Part shown: in pieces, positions 25,328-32,924 of the stretch | Position numbering within the stretch: position 1 is the first letter of the stretch | Layout of the letters: each line of letters starts with the position of its first letter | Assembly: GCA_015064725.1 (NCBI GenBank) | Contig: SVRQ01000002.1 | Location: forward strand, 62,001 to 126,000 | DNA from: Oscillospiraceae bacterium | GTDB lineage: Bacteria > Bacillota > Clostridia > Oscillospirales > CAG-272 | Direction of reading: 5' to 3' | DNA: 64,000 nucleotides | The notes under the pieces: generated by a model | Seen by the model: the letters and a program-made list of their open reading frames with translations, nothing else | What the model was told of the DNA's origin: nothing | Database searches by the model: none | Position numbers and translations under genes: made by a program

Positions 25328-26055
25328 CGGCGCTCATAATTATAGGCTCTGTCTTACTGCTGTTTTTCCTGATAGGCTGTATAAGACCGCACGTGTTTCT
25401 TCGTGTGAAGGAAGACTTTGAGGTCAGAATAAAAGTACTTTTTATAAACAAGCGCGTGTTCACGACAAAAAAGACCGAACCGCCCGACCCGGAGCTTGAC
25501 CTGCCGCAAAAGAAGAAAAAGCCTAAAAAGAAAAAAACGAAAAAGAAAAAGAGCACGGATAAAAATAAACCGAAAACGAAGATAGCCATTATGGATATCC
25601 TCGATATGGTGAAAAAGCTTATTGCAACTGTATTTAAAAAGTTTAAAAGATATTTGCGCGTGCGCGTATATAATTTCTCCGTGGACGTTGCCACGGGGGA
25701 CGCGGCGAAAACAGCGATACTTTTCGGCGCGGTGTGCGGTGCGTGCAGCCTCATATTCGAGATACTTGAGGGTGCGATGGATTTTCGCATAAATGATGAC
25801 GCGGACATCGGCGCCAGATGCGATTACCTTTCCGAAAAGACAAGGGCAAATATAGAGGTGGATATATCGATTTCCGTGGGCCAAGTGGTAAGGCTTGCAC
25901 TTTCTGCCGCAGGCGTGGCGCTTTGGGGGCTTCTTACCGCAAAAAAGACAAAGAAGACGCCCAAGCAGAAAAAGAACGAAAAAATTAAAGAAAACAAAGA
26001 TAAAAAAGAAATAACAGCGGCGCAAACGCCGGAAAGGAACGAAGACAATGCGTGA
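25324..26055 (+). CDS. DUF2953 membrane protein
   Basis: 243 residues: an N-terminal membrane helix (4-22), a very Lys-rich linker (residues 58-82, mostly K with P and T), then the DUF2953 core (FKRYLRVRVYNFSVDVATGD.., AILFGAVCGAC) and a basic C-terminus. The function of DUF2953 is unknown. In many clostridial genomes it sits, as here, between scpB and the GerW/YtfJ gene, with sporulation suggested by that context only. It overlaps both neighbours by a few bases. Confidence 0.85.
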   Translation: MTALIIIGSVLLLFFLIGCIRPHVFLRVKEDFEVRIKVLFINKRVFTTKKTEPPDPELDLPQKKKKPKKKKTKKKKSTDKNKPKTKIAIMDILDMVKKLIATVFKKFKRYLRVRVYNFSVDVATGDAAKTAILFGAVCGACSLIFEILEGAMDFRINDDADIGARCDYLSEKTRANIEVDISISVGQVVRLALSAAGVALWGLLTAKKTKKTPKQKKNEKIKENKDKKEITAAQTPERNEDNA

Positions 26056-26611
26056 AAAAACTCAGGAACAGAACAACGAAAAAAACAAGATAAGTGAGCT
26101 TATCAAGGAATCCTTGGGCAGCGTGCGCGAATTTTTGGACGCAAATACCGTTACGGGTACGCCCATCGAAACAGCTTCCGGCACGGTCATCATCCCGATC
26201 TCCAAGATCTCTATGGGATTTGCCGGCGGCGGCAACGATTACGCAGGCAAGAACGCAAGCGCAAAGCAGAAGAACAATTTCGGCGGAGGCGGCGGCACGG
26301 GCGTTTCCGTTGTTCCGATCGGTTTCCTCGTTGTTGACAGCGAGGGCAAGGTGGAGATGATAAACATCAACAACCCCGGCAACGATATCGGCTCCTCTAT
26401 CGAAAGCATTGTGGAAAAGCTTCCCGCGATTATGGACAAGCTCAAAGAGACGTTTGAAAAGAAAAAGGCGGAAAAAGAAGAAAAGAAGGCGGAAGAAGCC
26501 ACCGAAAACGCCGAAAACACGGAAAACGCCGAAAGCAAACAGGAAGAAAACGAAAAGACTGAAAAAAGTTTTGAAATAAAATCCTCCAAAACGGAAGAAA
26601 AAGCCGAATAA
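26048..26611 (+). CDS. ytfJ: GerW/YtfJ-family sporulation protein
   Basis: 187 residues. The family core is clear: GTVIIPISKISMGFAGGG, then GGGGGTGVSVVPIGFLVVDSEG. The last 60 residues are a Glu/Lys-rich tail longer than usual. In Bacillus, GerW/YtfJ is needed for normal spore germination, so the gene marks a spore-forming lineage but does not prove sporulation. Start at ATG 26048 overlaps the DUF2953 stop. A weak hairpin (aaagccg/cggcttt) spans the stop codon. Confidence 0.92.
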   Translation: MREKTQEQNNEKNKISELIKESLGSVREFLDANTVTGTPIETASGTVIIPISKISMGFAGGGNDYAGKNASAKQKNNFGGGGGTGVSVVPIGFLVVDSEGKVEMININNPGNDIGSSIESIVEKLPAIMDKLKETFEKKKAEKEEKKAEEATENAENTENAESKQEENEKTEKSFEIKSSKTEEKAE

Positions 26612-26655
26612 AGCGGCTTTTTCCACGGCGTATTCGGAATAAAAACGAAAAATTC

Positions 26656-26686
26656 CCGAAAAATATATTTAAAAATATATTTTCGG
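26656..26686 (+). promoter_or_regulatory. Hairpin reaching into the dacF ribosome site
   Basis: ccgaaaaatatat (26656-26668) pairs with atatattttcgg (26675-26686), one bulged A. The last two G bases are the start of the ribosome site ggagaagaag before ATG 26696, so folding could reduce translation. Confidence 0.45.
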
Positions 26687-26695
26687 AGAAGAAGA

Positions 26696-27787
26696 ATGAA
26701 AAAAATAACGGCTCTTTTGCTTCTTTTGATGCTCTGTGCGCTCCCTTTGCGCGTAAGCGCGCTTGACGTAAGCGCGCACAGTGCCGTGCTTATAGAAGCG
26801 GAAAGCGGAAAAATAATTTTTGCAAAAGACGAAAACACGCGCCGCGGTATGGCAAGCACCACGAAGATAGTAACGGCTCTTGTGGCAATAGAGAATATGC
26901 CGCTTGATACCGTTCTCACCGTACCGCGTGAGGCCGTGGGTGTCGAGGGCTCTTCCGTATATCTTACCGAAGGCGAAACGCTGACTCTGGAGGATCTGCT
27001 TTACGCGCTTATGCTTCAGAGCGCGAACGATGCGGCGGCGGTCATTGCGCTTGCCGTCGGCGGAAGCATCGAGGGCTTTGCCGATATGATGAACGAAAAG
27101 TGTGCCTCTCTCGGGCTTACGGATACGCACTTTGAAAATCCGCACGGGCTTGACGGGGATTCCCATTATACTACGGCATACGAGCTTGCGCTGCTCTCTG
27201 CCTACGCGCTTGAAAACGAAGATTTTGCGCGTATCGTTTCCACGGAAAAGAGGACGATAGAAACGCAGGGCGGAAATACCCCTTTTCGCGTGCTTGTGAA
27301 TCATAACCGCTTGCTAAGGACTTACGATGATGTTATCGGAGTAAAGACGGGATTTACGAAAAAATGCGGAAGGACGCTTGTTTCCGCGGCGGAACGGGAC
27401 GGGGTGCGCCTTGTCTGCGTTACGCTTAACGATGGCGACGATTGGCGCGACCACCGCGCTATGCTCGACCTTGGCTTTGAGCTATACGAAAGTGTGAGCA
27501 TTGCGGCGGCGGGGGAGCTTTCTTTCGATATTCCCGTTGTGGGCGGAGAGGCGGAAACGGTGAGCGTTTCCAATAAAGAGGAGCTTCGGCTTACTCTCCC
27601 GAGGGACCGCGGGGATATAACCGTGAAAACCGAGCTTGAAAGATTTATATATGCGGGGCTTCCCGCAGGAAGCCGCGCAGGGCGCGCACGCTTTTTCCTT
27701 GATGGAAAGCAGATAGGTGCGCTTACTCTCTACACGGCGGAAGATATTCCGAAAAAGACCGTTAAGCGCGGCTTTTTCGGGAAATAA
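26696..27787 (+). CDS. dacF: D-alanyl-D-alanine carboxypeptidase (DacF-type PBP)
   Basis: 363 residues. Signal peptide (1-22), then the penicillin-binding catalytic motifs S54-T-T-K57, S109-A-N and K217-T-G. A C-terminal beta domain (from about 270) is of the PBP5_C type. It trims the terminal D-Ala of muropeptides on the cell surface; the DacF class in Firmicutes is often tied to spore cortex. Position after ytfJ supports that link. A hairpin overlaps the ribosome site. Confidence 0.93.
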   Translation: MKKITALLLLLMLCALPLRVSALDVSAHSAVLIEAESGKIIFAKDENTRRGMASTTKIVTALVAIENMPLDTVLTVPREAVGVEGSSVYLTEGETLTLEDLLYALMLQSANDAAAVIALAVGGSIEGFADMMNEKCASLGLTDTHFENPHGLDGDSHYTTAYELALLSAYALENEDFARIVSTEKRTIETQGGNTPFRVLVNHNRLLRTYDDVIGVKTGFTKKCGRTLVSAAERDGVRLVCVTLNDGDDWRDHRAMLDLGFELYESVSIAAAGELSFDIPVVGGEAETVSVSNKEELRLTLPRDRGDITVKTELERFIYAGLPAGSRAGRARFFLDGKQIGALTLYTAEDIPKKTVKRGFFGK

Positions 27788-27807
27788 TAATTTAGGAATT
27801 TGCATTT

Positions 27808-28518
27808 ATGGAGAAAAGACTTCAAAAATTTATGTCCGAGGCGGGAGTTATGTCCCGCCGCGCGGCAGAAGAAGAGATAGAAAGAGGCAACGTCACGGTG
27901 AACGGCGTGCGCGCCGTCCTCGGTCAGAAGATAGACGATGAGGTTGACGTTGTGGAATACCGCGGCAAGCGCATCGGCACTGCCGCAAAAAAGAACGTGT
28001 ATATTATGCTCAATAAGCCCGTAGGCTACGTTACCACGATGAACGATGAGCAGGGCAGAGCCTGCGTTGCGGAGCTTGTTGCGGACGTCGGTACGCGAGT
28101 TTACCCCATCGGCAGACTTGACAAGGAAAGCGAAGGCTTGCTTCTTTTCACAAACGACGGTGAGCTTGCAAACCGCCTTATGCACCCGCGCTACCACAAG
28201 CCCAAGGTGTACCACGTTAAGGTGCGAGGCAAGGTCGAACCGGAAAAGATACGCGCGCTTTCAAGACCTATGAAGATAGACGATTATACGGCAAAGCCCG
28301 TAAACGTATCCGTTATCACGATGAAAGAGGAATATACGGTGCTTGCAATGGAGCTTTTTGAGGGAAGAAACCGCCAGATAAGAAAAATGTGCGAGCAGGT
28401 GGAGCTTGATATAATCACACTTCGCCGCATTTCGCTCGGCTCGCTCAAGCTCGGCGACCTTCGCCCCGGTAAGTGGAGATACCTTACAAGAAGCGAAATA
28501 GATGCGCTTATGTCTTAA
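27808..28518 (+). CDS. rluB: 23S rRNA pseudouridine synthase RluB-type
   Basis: 236 residues: an N-terminal S4 RNA-binding domain (EKRLQKFMSEAGVMSRRAAEE, residues 2-48) and the RsuA/RluB catalytic domain with Asp105 in GRLDKESEGLLLFTNDG. It converts a uridine of 23S rRNA (helix 89 region, position 2605 in E. coli) to pseudouridine. The order scpA-scpB-ytfJ-dacF-rluB is a familiar clostridial arrangement. Confidence 0.93.
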   Translation: MEKRLQKFMSEAGVMSRRAAEEEIERGNVTVNGVRAVLGQKIDDEVDVVEYRGKRIGTAAKKNVYIMLNKPVGYVTTMNDEQGRACVAELVADVGTRVYPIGRLDKESEGLLLFTNDGELANRLMHPRYHKPKVYHVKVRGKVEPEKIRALSRPMKIDDYTAKPVNVSVITMKEEYTVLAMELFEGRNRQIRKMCEQVELDIITLRRISLGSLKLGDLRPGKWRYLTRSEIDALMS

Positions 28519-28529
28519 AGGAGAAAATA

Positions 28530-28910
28530 ATGCTTACAGTAAAACCTATTGATAAGAAAGAAGACCAGAAAACGCTTTGCGAAAAATGCTCCGTTACATA
28601 TAATGCGGATTATTTTGCATATTCCGCATATGAGGACGGCGTATTCCTCGGCGTTTGCCAATTCAGTATGCGCGACGGCGCAGGGCATATATACGATATC
28701 GCACCCGCACCGGACACGGACGATTTTACCTCGCAGTTCGTTTTGGGACGTGCGGCGCTCAATTTTATGGACCTTTGCGGCGTAAAGGATGCATATTTCG
28801 AGGGGGAAGAAAGCAGACTCACCCTTGCCGTAGGCTTTAAAAAGCTCGATGACGGCAGACTTTATATGAACCTTGAGGGATTTTTCACGAGCGATCCCTG
28901 CAAGCACTGA
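28530..28910 (+). CDS. Small protein with a GNAT-like pattern
   Basis: 126 residues from ATG 28530, which has aaaggagaaa immediately upstream and lies 11 bp after the rluB stop. The run of strands YFAYSAYEDGVFLGVCQFSM, GHIYDIAPA and the final AVGFKKLDDGRLYMNL looks like a reduced acetyltransferase fold, but the acetyl-CoA loop is not evident. Function is uncertain. It probably belongs to the rluB transcript. Confidence 0.65.
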   Translation: MLTVKPIDKKEDQKTLCEKCSVTYNADYFAYSAYEDGVFLGVCQFSMRDGAGHIYDIAPAPDTDDFTSQFVLGRAALNFMDLCGVKDAYFEGEESRLTLAVGFKKLDDGRLYMNLEGFFTSDPCKH

Positions 28911-29056
28911 GGAAAAACAAGTTATTTTGGCAAAAGATTTTTACTTTTATAAAAAAGTTGCAAAACTCGGTTTACAATTTTGAAATATTGTGGTAAAATA
29001 GTAATGAACATACCATAAATTTCCGAAAACAACGCTTTGTGCGTGGGAGGACAGAC

Positions 29057-30157
29057 TTGATAGTACAACTTGAAGAAGCAAAATACAAGCTTTTGGAGCT
29101 TGAGGACGCGGTAAAAGAGCTTGCGTCCGCGATAAAAATAGATAAGCTTACGGCAAAAATAGCAGAGCTTGAAGAGCAGACTGCCGCGCCCGGCTTCTGG
29201 GAAACGGAAGGCTCCGGCAAGGTATTGCAGGATCTTAAAAGAGCAAAAGATAAGATCGAAGAATATAATAGCCTTAAAGCGCAGACGGAAGACGCGCTTA
29301 TGCTTGCCGAAATGGGCATAGAAGAAAACGACGAAAGCGTTGTTGACGAAGTGCTTTCGGAGCTTGCCGAAATAGAAAAGGGCGAGGAAAAGATGCGCCT
29401 TGAAACGCTTCTTTCCGGCGAATACGACGGCTGTAACGCCATCGTTTCCCTCCATCCCGGTGCAGGCGGTACGGAAGCGCAGGATTGGGCGCAGATGCTC
29501 TACCGTATGTACACGCGCTGGGCAGAACGCCACGGCTACACAGTCAAGCTCCTTGACTGGCTCGACGGCGAAGAAGCGGGTATCAAGAGCGCGACCATCC
29601 TTATCGAAGGCGACAATGTTTACGGTTACCTTAAAAGTGAGCACGGCGTTCACAGACTTGTGCGCGTTTCTCCCTTTGACGGCTCCGGCAGAAGGCACAC
29701 ATCTTTCGCCTCCGTCGAGGTCACACCCGAGCTTGATGACAGCACGGATATAGAGCTCAAGGCGGAAGACCTTGAAATTACGGCGCACCGCGCAAGCGGC
29801 GCAGGCGGTCAGCATATCAATAAGACCGACTCCGCTATCCGTATCGTTCACAAGCCCACGGGTATTGTTGTAGGCTGCCAAACAGAGCGCAGCCAGCTCC
29901 AGAACAAAGAAACAGCCCTCAAGATGCTTAAAAGTAAGCTTGCGGAGATCAAAGCAAGAGAAAACCTTGAAAAGATCGAAGACATCCGCGGCGAAAAAAC
30001 GAACATCGAATGGGGCTCTCAGATCCGTTCCTACGTGTTTATGCCCTATACGCTGGCGAAAGACAGCCGCACCTCTTATGAGGACGGAAACATTACAGCC
30101 GTTATGGACGGTGAGATAGACGGATTTATCAACGCTTATCTCAAAATGAAAGTGTAA
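29057..30157 (+). CDS. prfB: Peptide chain release factor 2
   Basis: 366 residues. The stop-codon recognition tripeptide SPF (near residue 205) identifies RF2, and GGQ near residue 250 triggers peptide release at UGA and UAA. The start is best placed at TTG 29057, 6 nt after gggagg; the in-frame GTG at 29039 would put the ribosome site inside the gene. The frame runs through the N-terminal helices without an internal UGA, so the programmed +1 frameshift found in many prfB genes is absent. Confidence 0.96.
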   Translation: MIVQLEEAKYKLLELEDAVKELASAIKIDKLTAKIAELEEQTAAPGFWETEGSGKVLQDLKRAKDKIEEYNSLKAQTEDALMLAEMGIEENDESVVDEVLSELAEIEKGEEKMRLETLLSGEYDGCNAIVSLHPGAGGTEAQDWAQMLYRMYTRWAERHGYTVKLLDWLDGEEAGIKSATILIEGDNVYGYLKSEHGVHRLVRVSPFDGSGRRHTSFASVEVTPELDDSTDIELKAEDLEITAHRASGAGGQHINKTDSAIRIVHKPTGIVVGCQTERSQLQNKETALKMLKSKLAEIKARENLEKIEDIRGEKTNIEWGSQIRSYVFMPYTLAKDSRTSYEDGNITAVMDGEIDGFINAYLKMKV

Positions 30158-30181
30158 TTTTTTTAAAGGAGGATATATATT

Positions 30182-30520
30182 ATGTTCAAAAACACAAAAT
30201 TCTACGTGGCTATTGCCCTCATCGCGCAGTCCATCGCATCTTTGGTTGCTTTCATCATTTTGGCAACTAAGAAAAAAGGCATTTCCGCAGCGTTCCTCGC
30301 TATTTCCGGCGTAAGCGGCGCGGCAGGTGCATACCTTATGTGCGAATGCTACAATGAAGAAAAAGACTTTGAAGAATATTGCGACGGCGATTGCGAAGCT
30401 TGCGATGAATGCGAAGATTGCGAAGCTCTTGAAGAGTGCGAAGCTGAAGAAGAAGTTGAAGATTTCGAGCTTGAAGGCGAACCCTTTGCACGCGCTGCAG
30501 AAGCAAAAGAACACGAATAA
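30182..30520 (+). CDS. Small membrane protein with Cys/Glu-rich tail
   Basis: 112 residues. Two membrane helices (8-30 and 35-53) lead into an acidic tail (56-112) with six or more cysteines spaced as CDGDCEACDECEDC and later EECE. The tail could bind metal or form disulfides; both are inference. The ribosome site aaaggagga precedes ATG 30182. A terminator follows at 30530. I do not recognise a named family. Confidence 0.7.
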   Translation: MFKNTKFYVAIALIAQSIASLVAFIILATKKKGISAAFLAISGVSGAAGAYLMCECYNEEKDFEEYCDGDCEACDECEDCEALEECEAEEEVEDFELEGEPFARAAEAKEHE

Positions 30521-30529
30521 TTCTCAATC

Positions 30530-30555
30530 AAAAAACTCCCGAAAGGGAGTTTTTT
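30530..30555 (+). terminator. Terminator after the Cys-rich membrane protein gene
   Basis: aaaaaactccc (30530-30540) pairs with gggagtttttt (30545-30555) around gaaa. Confidence 0.92.
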
Positions 30556-30612
30556 GTTGCGTTTTGTTTATGCTCATAGGGGAGAACTTTGTTCTCCCGT
30601 TTTGCTTCTGAC

Positions 30613-30876
30613 TTATTCTTTGCCATTATCTCGCTCTCGCAGTTTTACCGTTAAAAGCTCATACGAGCAGATATGGAAGTATTGGTACAGATTGTATAAA
30701 ACTCGGCAGCTCATTTGCGGGGGAACGAAATCGTTTTCGATGGATCGGAGCGTTTTCATACAAACACCCATAATTCGAATCATTTTTGTACGCGATAGCT
30801 GATGTTTTTCCATAAGATATTTTACGTTGTCACATAGGATGAGCTTTTTGCTATCTGTTTTTTCTTTACGGTTCAT
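30613..30876 (-). CDS. Small helix-turn-helix-like regulator
   Basis: 87 residues. The segment HQLSRTKMIRIMGVCMKTLRSIENDFVPPQ reads as a Cro/CI-like HTH with a diverged recognition helix; the rest is helical (YNLYQYFHICSYELL). The ribosome site aggaggtaaaa lies directly upstream of ATG 30876. It stands alone between palindromic repeats and has no obvious partner gene. Confidence 0.65.
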   Translation of the reverse strand: MNRKEKTDSKKLILCDNVKYLMEKHQLSRTKMIRIMGVCMKTLRSIENDFVPPQMSCRVLYNLYQYFHICSYELLTVKLRERDNGKE

Positions 30877-30949
30877 TTTTTACCTCCTGAATTTTTTATC
30901 AGCTCTATTCCGTCTTTTGTTTTGCGATATTCATTTTTATTTACAGTAT

Positions 30950-31012
30950 AGACCCTCTCCGTCACGCTTGGCGCGACACCTCTCCCGAAGTGAGAGGCTT
31001 TACGCTTTATTT
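30950..31012. repeat. Short palindromic intergenic repeat, copy 2
   Basis: Contains cgcttggcgcgacacctctcccgaagtgagaggc (described by its parts: cctctc and gagagg around ccgaagt). The same layout as the repeat at 961-1030. Confidence 0.5.
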
Positions 31013-31107
31013 TAATTATAACAATCTTTTTTGAAAAAATTAAAAATGCACCCTAAGAGGTGCGGAATATTTTTGGAGCTTACAAATGCCTCGTCGCCCG
31101 CATTGGC

Positions 31108-31136
31108 TTGACAGCTTTTTTTTCGTATGATAAAAT
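31108..31136 (+). promoter_or_regulatory. Promoter upstream of yfcE
   Basis: TTGACA (31108-31113), 17-bp spacer, TAAAAT (31131-31136). It predicts a leader of about 210 nt before yfcE, containing two palindromic repeats. Confidence 0.7.
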
Positions 31137-31173
31137 AAAAACGTACATAATCCGAAAAAGCTCTGATGAAGTT

Positions 31174-31318
31174 AGCCTTCCTCCGGGAGGAAGGTGGATT
31201 TTGCAAAGCAAAAGACGGAAGGAGAGTGCGAAATTTTTAAAATTTTGTTTGATTTTTTGAACGCTTTCTCCTTAAGTCAGCTTGCGCTGACAGCTCCCTT
31301 TCGGAGGGAGCTAAGTTA
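31174..31318. repeat. Short palindromic intergenic repeats, copies 3 and 4
   Basis: First unit: ccttcctc / gaggaagg (31176-31192). Second unit: gtcagc-ttgc-gctgac followed by agctccct / agggagct (31276-31313). Both would form stable hairpins in the yfcE leader. Nothing coding is seen between 30877 and 31353. Confidence 0.55.
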
Positions 31319-31353
31319 AAAAAATTATTATTGCACAAAAAAGGAGAACTACT

Positions 31354-31869
31354 ATGAAACTTATGATAGCTTCCGATATACACGGCTCGGCGTATTATTG
31401 CGAAAAGTTACTTGAAGCATATAAAAAAGAGGGCGCGGAGCGTCTTTTGCTGCTTGGCGACGTGCTTTACCACGGTCCGCGCAACGATCTGCCCGAAAAA
31501 TATGCACCAAAAAGCGTTATTTCGATGCTTAACGCGATGAAAAACGAGATCATCTGCGTGCGCGGCAACTGCGACACGGAGGTTGACCAGATGGTGCTGG
31601 AATTTCCGATACTTTCGGAAACTGCCGTTATCTTTGACGGAAGCGTGAAGATATTTGCAACGCACGGGCATAAATTCAACAAAGATAACCTGCCTCCGCT
31701 TTGCGAGGGGGACGTGCTTGTGTATGGTCACACACACGTTCCGATAGACATTGTTTCCGGCGGGGTAAGATGCCTTAATCCCGGCTCCGTTTCCATTCCC
31801 AAGGAGGGAAGCGCGCACGGATATATCATCTACGAAAACGGAGAATTTTCCCATAAATCGCTTGACTGA
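31354..31869 (+). CDS. yfcE: YfcE-type metallophosphodiesterase
   Basis: 171 residues, a minimal calcineurin-like phosphoesterase. All metal-binding motifs are present: DIHG (8-11), GDVLYHG, GNCD, THGHK and GHTHVP. E. coli YfcE hydrolyses artificial phosphodiesters with Mn; the natural substrate is unknown. The ribosome site aaaggagaac precedes ATG 31354. The stop is 5 bp before a separate promoter for the cobalamin riboswitch unit. Confidence 0.92.
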   Translation: MKLMIASDIHGSAYYCEKLLEAYKKEGAERLLLLGDVLYHGPRNDLPEKYAPKSVISMLNAMKNEIICVRGNCDTEVDQMVLEFPILSETAVIFDGSVKIFATHGHKFNKDNLPPLCEGDVLVYGHTHVPIDIVSGGVRCLNPGSVSIPKEGSAHGYIIYENGEFSHKSLD

Positions 31870-31873
31870 ACGG

Positions 31874-31902
31874 TTGACACGAGGAAATTTTTGTGCTATC
31901 CT
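31874..31902 (+). promoter_or_regulatory. Promoter of the cobalamin riboswitch unit
   Basis: TTGACA (31874-31879), 17-bp spacer, extended TGC-TATCCT (31894-31902). Confidence 0.8.
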
Positions 31903-31914
31903 AATTAAAAATAA

Positions 31915-32035
31915 ATATCTTGCGGTGCGGACAAGGAAATCTCGGTGAAAATCCGTCGCAACAGCCATTACCGTAATTGCTTTTTGCATAAGTCGGAATG
32001 CTTGCCGCCCCGTCGCTTACCGATACATCGGGCAC
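31915..32035 (+). promoter_or_regulatory. Cobalamin (B12) riboswitch aptamer
   Basis: The order of conserved elements is that of the cobalamin aptamer: ggaaatctcggtgaaaatccg (31935-31955), the four-way core gcaacagccattaccgt (31958-31973; a variant of the GCCACTG box), and agtcggaatgcttgccgc (31991-32008; the AGTCxGGA..CTGCC box). A terminator at 32123-32159 lies between it and the first gene, so ligand binding is expected to switch expression off by early termination. The box variants leave some doubt about ligand form. Confidence 0.85.
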
Positions 32036-32122
32036 TTTTGGGTATATAGGAGAGTGCGGCCGTTTTTGAAGATCCGTTTTTCGCAGGAGCATTTCTGCGC
32101 TTTTTCTGCACGGAATTTTGCG

Positions 32123-32159
32123 GCGCTCTTTAGACCTTTGTGTTTAAAGAGCGCTTTTT
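32123..32159 (+). terminator. Expression-platform terminator of the riboswitch
   Basis: gcgctcttta (32123-32132) pairs with taaagagcgc (32145-32154), followed by five T. The upstream gcgcttttt (32098-32105 region) could compete for the descending arm. Confidence 0.8.
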
Positions 32160-32240
32160 GTTTTGAATCGGCGGGCGTTCCGTCTGCGCCTTGTATGAAA
32201 ATGATGTTTGTTTTATTAAAATCAAAAGGAGAATATCAAA

Positions 32241-32924
32241 ATGAAAAAACAGGCAAAAAGAATAGTTTCTCTTGTTCTCGCACTTGCAATGCTTGCGCTT
32301 TGCGCTCTTACATTTGCATCCTGCGGCGAAAAGGATTACGTTTACGTAACCATCGCGGATGAAAAAGGAAACATAGTTGTGGCTTATGAAAAAGTTTACC
32401 CAAAAGAGCTCACGGCAGATGCGGCACTCTCTGCGGCGCACGAAAAATTCTATGAGGGTGGTTCGGATGGATACGCGAGCGCGGAATCTTCCTACGGTCT
32501 TTCTCTTACAAAGCTTTGGGGTACGGAAAACGGCGGCTCTTACGGCTACTACGTAAATAACGTTTCCCCCAATTCCCTTTGTGATGCCGTTGCCGTCGGC
32601 GACCATATATACGCTTTCGTTTACACGGACCTTGAATCATTCAGCGATAAATATTCTTACTTCAACATAAAGACGGGCGAAGCGAGCCGCGGCTCTACGT
32701 TTGAGCTTGAACTTACGTATCTTGATTACGACGAAAATTGGAACATTGTGAAAAAAGCGGCGGCAGGTGCATATATCACCATCGACGGCGATAGAACGGA
32801 GTTTGTGACAGATGAAAACGGCAAGGCCCACGTCAAGATCGCGGAAAAGGGAGAATACGTTATAAGCGCGGAAAGCGATACGCTCACCCTTGCTCCCGCC
32901 GTTGCGCTCATCACGGTAAAATAA
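32241..32924 (+). CDS. DUF4430 (transcobalamin C-terminal-like) lipoprotein
   Basis: 227 residues. Signal peptide with lipobox FASC. The segment GSYGYYVNNVSPNSLCDAVAVGDHIYAFVY is the DUF4430 domain (residues about 60-125), the beta module equivalent to the C-terminal domain of transcobalamin and intrinsic factor. A second beta domain (residues 140-225) with ITIDGDRTEFVTDENGKAHVKIAEKGEY resembles a carboxypeptidase-regulatory/Ig-like repeat. Controlled by the upstream cobalamin riboswitch. The next gene starts directly at its stop and encodes the matching alpha/alpha-toroid, so the two probably capture cobalamin or precursors at the surface. Confidence 0.85.
   Translation: MKKQAKRIVSLVLALAMLALCALTFASCGEKDYVYVTIADEKGNIVVAYEKVYPKELTADAALSAAHEKFYEGGSDGYASAESSYGLSLTKLWGTENGGSYGYYVNNVSPNSLCDAVAVGDHIYAFVYTDLESFSDKYSYFNIKTGEASRGSTFELELTYLDYDENWNIVKKAAAGAYITIDGDRTEFVTDENGKAHVKIAEKGEYVISAESDTLTLAPAVALITVK

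Noticed and set aside
29039..29120. Programmed +1 frameshift in prfB
   Set aside because: No in-frame UGA or shift-prone CTT TGA site; the frame is continuous from the start.
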